From Symbiodinium natans (taxonomy: Eukaryota; Sar; Dinophyceae; Suessiales; Symbiodiniaceae), in assembly GCA_905221605.1 (NCBI GenBank), contig CAJNDS010002213.1:124001-188000 (forward strand): a DNA stretch of 64,000 nucleotides, given 5' to 3'. Of this stretch, positions 1 through 12,000 are shown piece by piece. Numbering within the stretch: position 1 is the first letter of the stretch; each line of letters begins with the position of its first letter. Below the pieces are notes generated by a model that ran no database searches, had not been told where the DNA came from, and was given only the letters and a program-made list of their open reading frames with translations. The translations under genes were made by a program, and so were the position numbers.

Positions 1-94
1 TGCTGTCGAAGCCCTCAAAAGTCCAAACTAGGCCCCAGAGTCAAACGGTTTAGGGTTCAGGGTTGAGGGTTCAGGGTTTAGGGTTTGCGCTTAC

Positions 95-136
95 AAGAGT
101 GAGTAGTTGCGCAGCTGAGCCAAAGGACTTCGCCAT
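95..136 (-). CDS. Candidate first exon of an unidentified minus-strand gene
   Basis: Reading the minus strand from an ATG at 136 gives 14 codons (MAKSFGSAAQLLTL) ending exactly at a strong donor, CTT|GTAAGC, at phase 0. The island is flanked by heptamer repeats like the better supported exons. Later exons would lie before base 95, outside the window. I do not recognise the protein. Confidence 0.4.
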
Positions 137-1460
137 CCCTCGCTAGTCACCCACCAAGCCCCAAACCAACTGAAACACCAAACCCACAGTACACCAAACC
201 CTCAAACCCGCACAGCCCCCAAAAACCCTACACTCCGAACTCTGCGACGGGCTGTCATTTCTTCCACATCCCTCTCCACTTCAACCCTCGGAGGCCCCTA
301 AACCCCAAACCCCAGAATGCCCAAAGCCCAATCCACCTAAAACGCCCAAACGCCCAAAAAACGCCCAAAAGCCCAAACGCCCAAAGCCCTAAACCCCCCA
401 TAGCCCAACATCCGAACCCGAAGCCCGAATCTGAGAGTGCCACCAGAAGCCCAGAAGGGAGAGCGCCGAAGCCCAGAGCACCAGACTCCTTGAAGCTTCG
501 TGGGTAGTATAGGGTTTAGGGTTTAGGGTTTTGGGGTTTAGTAGGCTTTCGGGCGCAGGATGCAGGGTCATGATGAGAGAGATGATGGCAGTCGGAGACT
601 TACTTAGCAGCTCCCGGAGGGCTTGAAACCAAGCCGTTCAGGGTTTAGGGCTTCGGGTTTAGGATTTCGGGGCTATCGTCTTACAGTCGTACAGTGGATC
701 GACTGGTCTTGCGCTCCCACATCGGGGTATTCATCTTGACCCACATGTAGTTGTTTCTTCCGTGAAGTAAAGGGTGATGGCTAGCACTATGACCACAAAG
801 ATCTGCAGGTACCTCAAACACAACGAACTAGAAATGTGGGGAGGGGTCTGGGGAGGGCGTTGACCGGTTTGAGCGGCTCCGCTCGAACCGTAAACCCTAA
901 GAAAAAACTCTGCAGGCAGCGGGGCACCTTTTGAAACTGCGGGGTACTGCGTCACGCAAAGTCTTTCTAACAAGGACTTTTTGGTGACCCAACCCCTAAA
1001 CTAAGGACCCACGAGTCGAGTCATGTGGCATCTGAGATTCGTTGGGTCCATATGCGCGTCACCAAATGGTCCTTATGACGTTCGTCTGCCTGAGGTATGC
1101 CGATCTCGGGCACTGAGTTGCACGAGTTTCTCTTTGTACTTAGCAGCCAGGATGCCTGGACCCAAACCCAAGGCCCGAAACCTAAATCGCCCCTGGACGC
1201 TAAACGCGCTCAGCGCAAACCGTCGCAGCATCCTGGCCGTGGCAACTCGCCGGAAATGTCCAAACTCTCGCTACACCTGCATCATCTTCCTATTTAGACC
1301 CAAACCCACCTGGGCGCGCCACATGAGGGTCCCTACAATTCTGTGTGTTGAAAGCATTGTGGCTGGAAGATGTCAGGTAGCTGTGTCATGCTGTGTCAGG
1401 ATCTCTTGTTGCACGTTGTTTCTGCTGCGGGCGAGCACCGCAGGGGGTGAGATGCCGGGC
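137..1460. other. Mostly repeat-derived and undefined sequence downstream of RS gene copy A
   Basis: This stretch holds degenerate CCCTAAA/CCCAAAC-type repeats to about 410 and a few short open islands. One island on the minus strand at about 750-805 could be a hydrophobic C-terminal exon (IFVVIVLAITLYF, then a stop at 750) behind a CTGCAG acceptor. Bases 1000-1460 lie 3' of the zinc-finger stop codon of the gene at 1461-8111 and may be its 3' UTR. The 189-codon plus-strand frame over 1023-1592 runs antisense through the zinc-finger exon and is not a gene. Confidence 0.35.
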
Positions 1461-4400
1461 TCAGGAGGATGGCTTCTTCCCGCCGCACTTGAAGCACTCA
1501 TCCCTGCGAGCAAAGTTGTTGCAGCCGCACTTCTCGCACTCCCAATCCTGAGTGTCACGGGCGAGCTACGGGGAAGCTGGGAGGTCCTGTGAGGCTGGAA
1601 GCTACCACTCATGATGCTCGCGGCTCCAAGCAGCAGATTCTTGCCTGTCACAGGTCCATCCACAACCCAGGCCATCAAGAATCTGCCAGTTCCACATTAC
1701 TCCACTTAGTCCATCCACTCCAGTATTTCCTGCCCATCGTGGCTTACGACTGCGTGCATCCAACACCTTCCGGCACCAGCCAAAAACCCCACCATGCCAC
1801 ACCATGCGATTCCACACATGCCATACCACCACATCCACACATGCCACTCCACAAGACCTCCAAAACAAGGGGGAAAAGAGGAGTAGGACAAACTTCTTGA
1901 GTCTCCAAGTCTAGAGAGTCTGAAATCACAGGACCTGAGGGTCAAGAAGGAGTGAGGGTGCAAGATGCCATGCCACTCATGCTATGCCACTCAGTCATTC
2001 TGACTCTGCCTTTTTTAGGGTTCAGAGGGGGTGATTCTCTCCAAGTCTGCGCCAAAAACACGAAGGCCCGCTGCCCAAAGCCACCACCTCCCACCAGTGG
2101 CCACAAGATTGGTCAAGGCACTCCACCCCAGTTGCCGCTGGGCCTGCGAAGGGCGCGGGCGAAGGCTTTCTTGTCCCAGTGCCGAGGGGGATTCTTGCAG
2201 AAGAAGCCCTACAAAAGGGGTCGGATTGACTGCTGATAGTATTCCCGTCTCGTCCCTTTATAGTCATACTATGTCATACTATACTGACCACCAAAACCCT
2301 ATTCTAATTTTTAAGCCCCCTCAACCCTAAACCCTGAAACCGTGGGGTCTTCGGAAACCATTCCGAGACTCGGCCCGCTATGTCAAACCCTAGAGAACCA
2401 AAGGCATGCGTCCTATATCCTAGCAGCTCTCAAGAAACTGGCCGAACCACTCCCTGCCATGACAGGCTCCGACTTCTGTTTCCGAATTTTATTGGGGAGG
2501 CTTGGGGGGAGGGGGGGTGGGGTAGGAGGGTTTAGGAGGTGCAGGGTCTAGGGTTTAGGAGGTTTAGGGAGCTTGGGAGGCTCAGAAAGTCCACGAGGTT
2601 TAGGGTTTACGGGGCTTCAGGGGTCAGGTTCTAGGGCTTTCCTGCTGAAGTTTGCGAGTTTATTGCTCAGAGTTCAGGGTGTAAGGGCCCGTTGCGGGAA
2701 ATATCCCCTCAACTTCCCCTGCAATTTCTACGTAAACCTGGAGGCTGTTCTCCTGGGCTCCTCCATCCACACACATGAAGTCCCTCCACGCATGAAGCCC
2801 CTAACCTCTAAGATTCCTACCGCCCCGCACGCATTTTAGGGTTTAAGGTTTAATTAGGGTTTAGGGTTTAAGGTTTAGGGTTTGGGGTTTCGGGTTTGGG
2901 GTTTGGGGTTTGGGGTTTAGGGTTGCCCTGAGCACTGGACTACCATCCCAGAAGCTCATTCATCCATCACCTTGGCCCCCCCTGTAATATAGGGGCCTTA
3001 ACAGTTAGAACAGGGTTTTGGGAGTGTATTATAGCATAATTATAAATCTAAGAATCCGTTTATATTACGGGGTATAGGTTTGTGGTATGGTGAGTTATTC
3101 TTAGAATAAAGGGACCATAAGGGAATACTATGAGTAAATTATTCCGACCCCTGTAGTAGTTTCATGACAGGGTTGCGGGCTTCGCAGGGTTTGCGCGCTT
3201 TGGGCTCAAGAGTTCGTGAGGCTTCCCGAAGACTTCACGCCGCGGGAACAGGGACGACGGGAGCACCAGCCAGGGTGCTTTCCCAGAAAACCTTGAAACA
3301 CAGCCACGCATAAACACTAAACCCTGAAGCCTAAACCCGAAATCATGAACCTTGGGCTCAACTCTCCCCCAAACCCCAAACCCCAAACCCTAAACCCTAA
3401 AACCCAGCATTCCGACCTTCCACCCGGTCCGAAGGCTCGCCGAGGGCTGCGGTCCCTGTCGTAGCGCGAACCACCTGCGCCGTTCGGGTTTAGGGTTAGG
3501 GTTTAGGGTTTAGGGTTAAGGGTTTAGGGTTTAGAGTTTAGGGTTTAGGGTTTAGGGTTTAGGGTTCTTTGAGGGTTATCAGGTGTGGAGTTGAGGGCTT
3601 TGGACTTAGGTCTTAAGGTTTGGGTTTTTTAGAGTCTCGGAGTTGAGGCTATTGGCACATTGGGTTTCAAGGTTGTAGAGGGTTCAGGGTTTAGGGTTTA
3701 GGGTTTAGGGTTTAGGGCTAGTTAATCAGGGTTCAGGGTTTGGGACATGAGCAGGGCTTTGAGGAGATTACCTTTTCCATGAAAGCCCTGAAATTCCTGC
3801 GCGTGTCGTATTGCTCTTGGCGTGGCCGCTTAGGACACGGAGCGGCGAATTTTGGTGCTACCCAACAATGAGTTCTTGATAAGGACATGAGATTAAGTTA
3901 CCAGGATAGGGGCGCGACATTATTACACCCCAAACCCTAAACCCTAAACCCTAAACCCTAAACCCTAACCCCTAAACCCTAAACCCTAAGCGGGTAGCTT
4001 CACCTGCATCACGAGGGCCCTACACCCGAAAGGAGCCCCTAAACTTCAGGGCCTACCACCCGAAACCCCTAGCCATCGACCGGGTGGTTCAGGGGGTACT
4101 TATAAGTAGGGTTAGAAGTACCCTAAATAAGGCGATATCTTCGACATATAGTTGCTATGGGTATAACCCTACGTATGAAATACCTAAACCCTAAACCCTA
4201 AACCCTAAACCCTAAACCCTACACCCTACACCCTACACCCTACACCCTAAACCCTAAACCCTAAACCCTAAACCCTAAACCCTAAACCCTAAATCCGAAA
4301 CCTTCTGAACCTCCATCTACTGCAATCTAGCCGCGGTCATCGCGACGATCACTTCGTCGGTCCCGGCTGTCACGTCCACGGGACCTACCGCTGAGGGCTC

Positions 4401-4814
4401 CCTCAAACTAGGTAGGGTTTAGGGTCTAAGGTTTAGGGTTTAGGGTTTAAGGTCTAGGGTTTAGACTTTAGAGTTTGAATTCAAGAACTTAAAAAAGTCA
4501 GGATGGATATGTGAAAAACATGATATGCGTATAGAAAGATTCTATATGTCTAATACTAAATAGCATGGCTCCTCATATGGTTAGTGAATGCAAGTGGCTT
4601 GAGAACCCCGTAGACCTCCCGCTTGAATTCGCGAACAGCTATGCGCATTCTAATAGTCCGAACTCCTAGTGGATGGTGAGGTAGAAAGCTTTAAACTGGG
4701 ACTCACAGGGGCTTTGAGGGGCCTTACATATGGGTGGTTGTCAAAATTATGATCATCTTTTGAGGTACCCTAAATACTAGGTGCCCATACCGGGCCTAGG
4801 CCGAACATGCGGAT

Positions 4815-4893
<79 letters not shown>

Positions 4894-7800
4894 ATCCCAG
4901 ATGCCTTCCACCATACTTCCGAGAGCGGTCGCGGTCATAGTCCCTGTTGACAATGCTCAGGGTATAGGGCTTGGGGTTTAGGGCTACTTATTCATTCGCT
5001 GAAGTAGCCTGACAGAGGTGCCGAGATTTGTAGCTCAAGGGCAACCGGTCCTGAACCACTCATTGACCCCAAAACGTCTTCGTGCTTGTTTTAGGCCGGA
5101 TGTTGCAACTACTAGACCCAATAGTAAGCCAGGAACAAACAATCCAAGGTTGAAGACCTAGCTGTTGAAGAGTTTTCAGGGCTCATAGGATCTATGGCTA
5201 TGGTTTGCGCTTCAAGCCCACAGCCCCCCAAAACTGGTTTGGGCAAATCTTAGTTTTCAAGGGCACCCTAAATCCCTAAACCCTAAGCCCTAAACCCCAA
5301 ACCCTAAACCCTAAGTAAAAGGATCAGGGGCAATCGGGTTTGGAGGGCCTTCGATCATCTCTGCCCGACCGGCCACGGCGATCGTCCCTGGCAGGGGGAT
5401 GTCAGATTTAGAGGATATCTGATCAGACCAGGTTGAGAAAGGTTTAGGGTTTAGGGTTTAGGGTTTAGGGTTTACGGGAACCCCAAACGAAAACACCATA
5501 ACCCCAAAAGACCTTCAGGCTCGGCGCCCTGTCATTCATGTTCCTGATGTACAACATCCCAAAAACTGAAGGTGCGGGGGTTTCGTCTGCTTTTCAAACC
5601 CCAAACCCCCCAAACCCCAAACTTCAACGCCAGAATTTACAAGACCATGGGCCATAGGGGCTGTAGGTTTGGGATTCAAGGGTTTAGGATTTAGGGTTTA
5701 GGGCTTAGGGTTTAGGGTTTTGGGGCTTAGGGGCTTAGTGGCGTAGGGCGCCCTAGAAATCCCCCATCCTGCACCCCCATGTCTAAACCCGGGTTTAGGG
5801 TTTAGGGTTTAGCCCTAAACCCTAAACCCTAAACCCTGGCCCTAACCCTGAACATGCAGCGGAAGGGGGGCTGCAGGCTTCAACCCTCCTCCGACCTGTC
5901 GTAGCTTCGGTCGCGCTTGTCCTTAGATCCAGCATGCTCCGCCAAGAGACCCTACAACCCTAAAATCGTCTCTAAGCTCAAGGGTTTGGGTATTTAGGGT
6001 TTAAGCTTGAGGGTTGAGGGTCTAAGGGTTGAGGGAAACCTCCACCTGCAGCCAGGGATCGTAGTCTCGTCCCCTGCCTGCATGCACTGGCCGCGGACTC
6101 TGCTTAGATAGATGGCAGTACTTTCGCGTACTCAACCCTGCCTGCCTGAATCAGGACCTCCTGAGACCTACTCCCAAACTCACATCAATCTCCAGGACCT
6201 TCAAGAAAGACAGAATTCTCCTACATCCCTACGTTCTGTGTCGTCGCACCATCTCACCTCTGCCTGCAAGACACACAAGGAGCTCAAGGGCTCTGATGGT
6301 CCAGGCTAACTTGCTGTGCCTCGATCGCGGCTGTCTTTTCGCGGGGGACTCGCCCTGCGTGGGCTATACCTGGCAGAACCCACCCCTGTACCAGCAGGTT
6401 TAGGGTGAGGGTTTAGGGTGTAGTGGTTAACCTGACACCCCAGGGCGGGTTTAGGGTTTTAGGGTTTAGGGTTTAGGGTTTAGGGCTGCTTGAAGTAACG
6501 GGGAACTCGTAGGCCCAGAACCCTTTGTTGGGTATGACATTTGTCTAAACCCTCGACATCAACTCTCGGTCCCCTAAAACCTGCGTTTGGGTCAGGGTTT
6601 AGGGTTTAGGGTTTGGGGTTTAGGGTTTAGGGTTTAGGGTTCAGCCCCGAACTTTACCTCCCAACCCGAACCCCCCTCAGCCTTAAGCCCCAACCCTGAA
6701 ACAGGAACTCCTCGGTCTTCAAGCCTCAAAAAGCCTGACACCCCAAGCCCCTAGCACCCCAAAAGCCCCTAAGCCCTAAAACCCCAAACCCCAAAACCTA
6801 AACCCCAAACCCCAAAACCTAAACCCCAAACCCCAAACCCCAAACCCCAAACCCCAAACCCTGTAGACGTGGCCCCGCAAGCTCCGCACACACCTCGTCG
6901 GGGCTCGCTCGCGGCTGTCGCGCCGATCAACTCAGATCAAAAACCCAAGGTTTGGGGGTTTGGGCTTAGGGATTAGGAGTTTGGGGTTTGGGGTCTAGGA
7001 GGTTCGAGGCTTAGGGTCTAGGAGGTTTGGGACTTAGGGGCTTAGGGTCTGGGAAGTTTGGGGCTTACGGTCTAGGAGTTTTGGGTTTAGGGCTGAGGGT
7101 CAGGGAGATTAGGGTTCGGGGCTAGGGTGCATCGTGGCATGTATGGGGTGCCCGACGTTTAAGCCCAAAACTTCCCAAACCCTCAGCCCGAAACCCCAAA
7201 CCCCAAGCCGTGAACCCAAAACTACAAAACCTAACCAACAAAGCACCGAACCCTTCATGCTGTTAAAGCAATCGAAGCCCAGGCCCGCACCCACAAGACA
7301 CATCGGAGAAACCCAGCACAAAAACCCGAAACCTAAACCTCTCTTTCACGAAAAAACACACAACTTACTCGTGAACAAGGGCCCAAGATTTCGCTAGCAA
7401 AGGCCCAAATTTCGTGGGCAAGGACCCACATGTCATGGGCAAGGAGCTAGGGGTCAACATTTCGCTTGTAAGGGGCCCAAATTTCGCAGGCAAGGGGGCA
7501 CCAAACTTCGCGGGCAAGGACCCGAAACTTCGTGGGCAGGGGCCCAAAATTTCGAGAGCAAGGGTCCACTTTCGCGGGAGTTTTCACCGGCCGAATTTGG
7601 CAGAAGGGTCCGCGATTTGAGGGCAACTGCCCAAGTTTCGTGGGCAAGGGCCGAGATTTCGTCCAAGTGCGTTTTTGGTAGGGTTCAGGGCCTTGAGGGT
7701 TCAGGAGGGTTCAGGAGGGTTCAGGGCCTAGGGTTTAAGGTTCAGGGCTCACGGCTGGGGGTACGGGTGCAGGCCGGACAGTCCCGGGGTCAGGGCCTAT

Positions 7801-8111
7801 GGTGTAGGGTTCAGGGCCTGGGGGTAGGGTTCATGACCAATAGGGAACATGGCCCAGGGTACAGTTCAGGCTGTAAGCTGGCTTGAGGGGGTCGATGTGA
7901 AACTGTTTCCTAATGTTAAGGCATCCGCAGGCATGTCTCCGTCTCTTGATAAGCTGCTTCATTAGTGAATGCTTTGACTTGACCTGCTGAACCCCAAAAC
8001 CTACACCCTAAACCCTAAACCCCAGACCCCAAACCCCTAAATCTAACCCTAACAGACACTGAAGTTAAGGAAAGAGGCCGGAGTCGTCGCGAGGCATTCT
8101 TTTGGTATTTC
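1461..8111 (-). CDS. RS/RD-rich protein with C-terminal RanBP2-type zinc finger, copy A (11 exons)
   Basis: Exons in transcript order: 8079-8111 (ATG at 8097), 6894-6930, 6320-6369, 6046-6077, 5896-5921, 5349-5387, 4905-4943, 4332-4384, 3417-3474, 2122-2143, 1461-1565. Phases agree throughout, giving about 159 residues. The body is RD/RS-rich (RDSRDRRSDRRDDR, RYSPRRASPPRKDSRDR). The end is a RanBP2-type finger, W-x-C-x2-C-x3-N-x6-C-x2-C (DWECEKCG...NNFARRDECFKC), then KPSS and stop. Such fingers bind single-stranded RNA and RS/RD tails occur in splicing factors, so a nuclear RNA-binding role is inferred, as in ZRANB2-like proteins. Five donors are GC and five GT. Compared with copy B, the last exon has four extra bases (1562-1565); phase is kept only if exon 10 uses the donor at 2121 instead of the one five bases earlier. 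The peptide start could lie further upstream. Confidence 0.82.
1580..1888. repeat. 309-bp block identical between the last introns of the two RS genes (copy A side)
   Basis: By eye this block matches 9210-9518 base for base, although the surrounding introns and several exons of the two genes have diverged. It lies between exons 10 and 11 of copy A. Open frames inside it are the same in both copies simply because the DNA is identical. Recent gene conversion is the likeliest cause. Confidence 0.85.
2080..2154. repeat. 75-bp block around micro-exon 10, identical between the RS gene copies
   Basis: This segment matches 9683-9757 exactly by eye and includes exon 10 with both flanks. It is separated from the 309-bp identical block by diverged sequence. 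Confidence 0.75.
2219..2330. mobile_element. Short AT-richer element, GGGTCGGA family
   Basis: The segment starts GGGGTCGGATTGACTG and contains a TATTCCC...GTCCCTTTATAGTCATA core, then AAAACCCTATTCTAATTTTTAAG. Related copies lie at 2983-3160, 30868-30958, 51541-51650 and 60695-60815. It is intronic in RS gene copy A. It looks like a non-autonomous element with no coding capacity. Confidence 0.5.
2835..2925. repeat. Interstitial telomeric array, TTTAGGG drifting to TTTGGGG
   Basis: About a dozen heptamers run from TTTAGGG and TTTAAGG to TTTGGGG within one tract. The tract is intronic in RS gene copy A. Confidence 0.9.
2983..3160. mobile_element. Longest copy of the GGGTCGGA family, imperfect terminal inversion
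   Basis: The left end (CTGTAATATAGGGGCC) and the right end (ATTCCGACCCCTGTAGTAG) are roughly inverted, and the interior is AT-rich with TTCTTAGAATAAAGGGACC. Its base composition is clearly unlike the flanking repeats. It sits inside an intron. Confidence 0.5.
3486..3565. repeat. Interstitial TTTAGGG array between exons 8 and 9 of RS gene copy A
   Basis: Near-perfect TTTAGGG units start 12 bases upstream of the exon at 3417-3474, on the acceptor side in the minus-strand reading. Opposite-orientation CCCTAAA arrays occur in the same intron at 3929-3990 and 4188-4300, so the intron can fold back on itself. Confidence 0.9.
4727..4782. mobile_element. Half copy of the CATATGGGTGG inverted-repeat family
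   Basis: The segment CATATGGGTGGTTGTCAAAATTATG...GGTACCCTAAATACTAGGTGCC matches the left half of the complete element at 49311-49420. The right inverted end is missing. Confidence 0.5.
4818..4893. repeat. 76-base uninterrupted poly-C tract
   Basis: Seventy-six consecutive C residues lie 11 bases from exon 7 of RS gene copy A, on the 3' side (donor side) in the minus reading. Tracts like this can be assembly artefacts or real slippage products. The poly-proline frame through it is not a gene. Confidence 0.9.
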
Positions 8112-8523
8112 CTGCTAGGGCCCACAGCTTGTTTAGAGGGAGCTTGACGCTTCAGGGCTAAAAGGGTACAGGGTCTAGTGTTCCTAAAACCCTAATCCTG
8201 CCTACTCTATTCGCCCTGGTTCCTAAAGCCTAAACGCCCGAATTCAGTGCTAATTCCTAAAGCCGAAGCGCCCTAAACCGCATAGTTCCTGAACACTACA
8301 CACGCAGGCTCTTGCAGCTTTCGAGGCAGCACTTCCGTATATGGACTCGCCGACAAACACTACCATTCCTGCTAGCCTAACATGTGTGCCACGCACTCTG
8401 ATATGGGCATTCCCTAAAACTGGGGTTCTTCTGTACCCAACTAGAATCAGAATCCCATTAAAGTGACCCCCAATAAGGGTACGTGGCCCTATTTTTGGAA
8501 ACCCCCCATATGTGCCTAGGCTT

Positions 8524-8612
8524 CGTGCCAGCAAGCTACACCTCGGACTCTGCGACAACGCGCACGTTGATGAGGACAGCGTGCCGGGGTAGACTGCTGT
8601 ATGGCTGCAGCC
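8524..8612. other. Conserved segment upstream of RS gene copy A
   Basis: It aligns with 17640-17716 upstream of copy B: both share CTGCAGC...TTCAG/TACAGC, CTACCC, CGCTGTCCT and GGCAC(A/G)AAG in the minus reading, with small indels that break any shared frame. It lies about 0.5 kb 5' of the start codon. It may be a 5' UTR exon or promoter sequence, or simply a remnant of the duplication. Confidence 0.4.
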
Positions 8613-9097
8613 GGTTCAGAAAATTTCATGCCTCACACCTACATAGGGTTTAGGGTTTAGGGCTTAGGGTTTCGGGTTTAGGGCTTAGGGTTTCGGGTTT
8701 AGGGATGGCAAGCATGCAGTTGGCATCTACCTTGCGCTCGCCAAAAAAGGACCTCCAGCCTCGAACGCGAAAAGCCCCCTGAGGCCCGTAGGCCGCAAAG
8801 CTTGGAGTGCTTCTGAAGACAACCGGGTTTAGAGTTGAATTAGGGTTTAGGGTTTAGGGTTTAGGCTGAGGAGCTCTGGGATGAGATATTCGGGATTAGG
8901 TGAGAGGATTTAGGAGGATATGGTATAGGGCTGAGGCGTTTGGATCAAGTTGGTTTTAAGCCTACTTGATCAGGACCGTTTACAGAGTTTTGCGCGACCT
9001 CTGCGTACCGGTTCTGCAAGGATGGGCGTTTTGAGCTTGCCAGGTGACGGTGCAGCCTTATGTACACTTCCGCAGACCACGGGGGTGAGAGCAAGGC

Positions 9098-12000
9098 TTA
9101 GGATGGCTTCCTGTCGCCGCACTTGAAGCACTCATCCCTGCGAGCAAAGTTGTTGCAGCCGCACTTCTCGCACTCCCAATCCTTAGTGTCGCGGGCTACG
9201 GGGAAATTAGGAGGTCCTGTGAGGCTGGAAGCTACCACTCATGATGCTCGCGGCTCCAAGCAGCAGATTCTTGCCTGTCACAGGTCCATCCACAACCCAG
9301 GCCATCAAGAATCTGCCAGTTCCACATTACTCCACTTAGTCCATCCACTCCAGTATTTCCTGCCCATCGTGGCTTACGACTGCGTGCATCCAACACCTTC
9401 CGGCACCAGCCAAAAACCCCACCATGCCACACCATGCGATTCCACACATGCCATACCACCACATCCACACATGCCACTCCACAAGACCTCCAAAACAAGG
9501 GGGAAAAGAGGAGTAGGAGAGTCAGGCGTGACCTAGTCTAGAGTCTAGAGTCTAGAGCGTCTGCAGCTTGGAAGGCTGGGACATCTCACAGGGCCCAAGA
9601 GGAGCACTCATGCCATGCCACTATGCCACCATGCTCTCCAGAGTTATCCACAGGACTGCGAAACGAAGGCCCACTGCATAGAGCCACCACCTCCCACCAG
9701 TGGCCACAAGATTGGTCAAGGCACTCCACCCCAGTTGCCGCTGGGCCTGCGAAGGGCTCTGTGGGCTTAGGGAGTTACTAGGGACTCAAGGAGGGAGCCC
9801 TTCTAAGGGACCATAGGAGTAAGCGCTACTTGGGTATGTAGGGAAGGGGAGCTAGGGGTCCCTCCTTATGCCCCTTGATTGAGTCATTGGGGGCGGCTCT
9901 TGCAGGAAGGGAAGCCGAAACCCTGTAGTTGTAAGGTTTCCGAGATTTTGGGTGAGGTGGTCCTTGTTGGAAACAGGTAACGATCATACCGAACTAGCCC
10001 AGCCTGGGGTGAGGTGTGAAGGACCCAAGCATTCTAAGCATGCTGGTTCAGGGTTTAAGGGTTATACGGTGTTTGTGGCAGTTTCTTGGGTTTCTTGGGT
10101 TTAGGGCTCAGGGTTACGTGCAGCGACCTTCATGGGTTGGGCGGATACGGGAGACAGCGCGTGCCAAAACAGCCTTCACTGAGAGCTTCGGCCTTGACCT
10201 TCCTCGGACCCCAAACCCGAACCCCGAACCCCGCCCTAAACTCGAAACCCTAAAGTTTAAAGCTCAAAACCTAAACCCGAAACCCTAAATCCTAAGCCCC
10301 CAAACCCAGAAACCTTGAAACAGCCCGTCTGGGAGCAAGGCCCAAATCGCCCTTTCGTAGGAATAAGCTCAGAGGAGCAAAAACGTCATCTACTGTTTGC
10401 TTAAGCGCCACCCAAAAGGTAAACAATAATAAGCCCTCCCATGGCCTGATAAGGAAGACTATTTTTTCTTTTGTTGGGGGTTCTCAAAGAAATAGTAAAA
10501 TCCGGAAGCTCAAGACGCAAACAAAATACGAGACACCCGCAACATCCCAGAGCCCTAAACTCCGGAACCCCCGAAACTTCTCAAAGCCCTACAGACCCTA
10601 AACCCAAAACATCCTCCAGCTCTGAAAGCATCCCAGCCCTAACTCCCTAAAGACCTACACGCTAAAAATCGAAACTCTAAACCCCTAAACCCTAAGGTCC
10701 TAAACCCTCCAGAGCCTAACTCCTTAGAATTGAGCATGAAACCTTCGCGTGGCTCCCTACTAAATCTTGAAGGACCTTCAGACCGAACCTGTAATTATAG
10801 TGATGATAGCAATTACAATAATTCTAGTAACCATAGGAATTATAGTAATTATAGTAATTATAGTAACTATAGTAATTATAGTACGGCCCTGTCATTCCCT
10901 ATGGAGCCACTATTCCCGTAAGAGGGCCGCACCCTGTTTGGGGGGTCGTATCTTGGGCCCTTGCGGCTGTACCCGGGAGCCCTTCATTAGGATCCTTAAG
11001 GGCCACGGTTTAGGGTTTAGGGTTTAGGGTTTAGGGTTTAGGGTTTAGGGTTTAGGGTTTAGGGTTTAGGGTTTAGGGTTTGGGGTGTAGGGTTTCGGGT
11101 TTAGGAGTCCATCAAAGGGGAAGCTTTGGGGGTACAACCCTAGGGGTAATAAGTCGTAATCCCTTGAACCTCAAACCCTAAACCCTAAACGCTAAACCCC
11201 AAACCCCAAACCCTAAACCCTAAACCCTAAACCCTAAACCCTGGACCCTGGACCCTGGACCCTAACCCTAAAGCCAAGAAGCCCTCAAACCGAAACACCC
11301 TAAAGCCCTGAAACCCCAAAAGCACTTAACGAAACCCTCAACCCTCCTCAACCCTGAACCCTGAACCCTAAACCCTAAACCCTGAACCCTAAACCTTAAA
11401 CCCTAAACCCTAAACCCTAAACCCGAAACCCCAATCCCGGACCTTCCACCCGGTCCGGTGGATCGGTGAGGGCTGCGTTCCCGGTCGTAGCGCGAGCCAC
11501 CTGCGCCGGCTCTGGGGTCTCTTTTCGGGTTCTAGGGTTCTAGGGTTCTAGGGTTTAGGGTTTAGGGCTTAGAGCTTAGGGCTTAGGAAGTGAACTGGGT
11601 GGGGGGGGTGGGGGGGGGGAGCTTGGCGAATAGCCCCGAAGGCAGCGCCTCACAACATGATAGCTAAGCCAGGAGCCGTAAACTTAAATGCCATACACCT
11701 CCTCAGAGAGAATCCAAGGTTTGAGCTTCATGCTTATAGGTACCTAAGTGGACAAGCCACGGGGGGGTAGGCCCTGGGTTGTGGAGCTTCACGCTGGGGA
11801 GGAGGAGGAGGAGCAGGAGGAGCAGGAGCAGGAGCAGGAGGAGGAGGAGGAGGAGGGAGGAGCAGGAGGAGCAGGAGGAGCAGGAGGAGCAGGAGGAGCA
11901 GGAGGAGCAGCAGGAGGAGGGAGGAGGGAGGAGGAGGAGGAGGAGGCAGCAGCAGCAGAGGAGGAGGGAGGAGGAGGAGGAGGAGGAGGAGGAGGAGGAG

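Noticed and set aside
1023-1592. 189-codon plus-strand ORF, the longest continuous non-repeat frame here by simple length
   Set aside because: It runs antisense through the RanBP2 zinc-finger exon at 1461-1565, whose minus-strand reading is conserved in the paralogous copy.
9232-9498. Identical 88-codon minus-strand ORFs at 1602-1868 and 9232-9498
   Set aside because: Identity comes from a 309-bp block that is identical at the DNA level. There is no ATG context, splice site or family resemblance, and the block lies within an intron of both RS genes.
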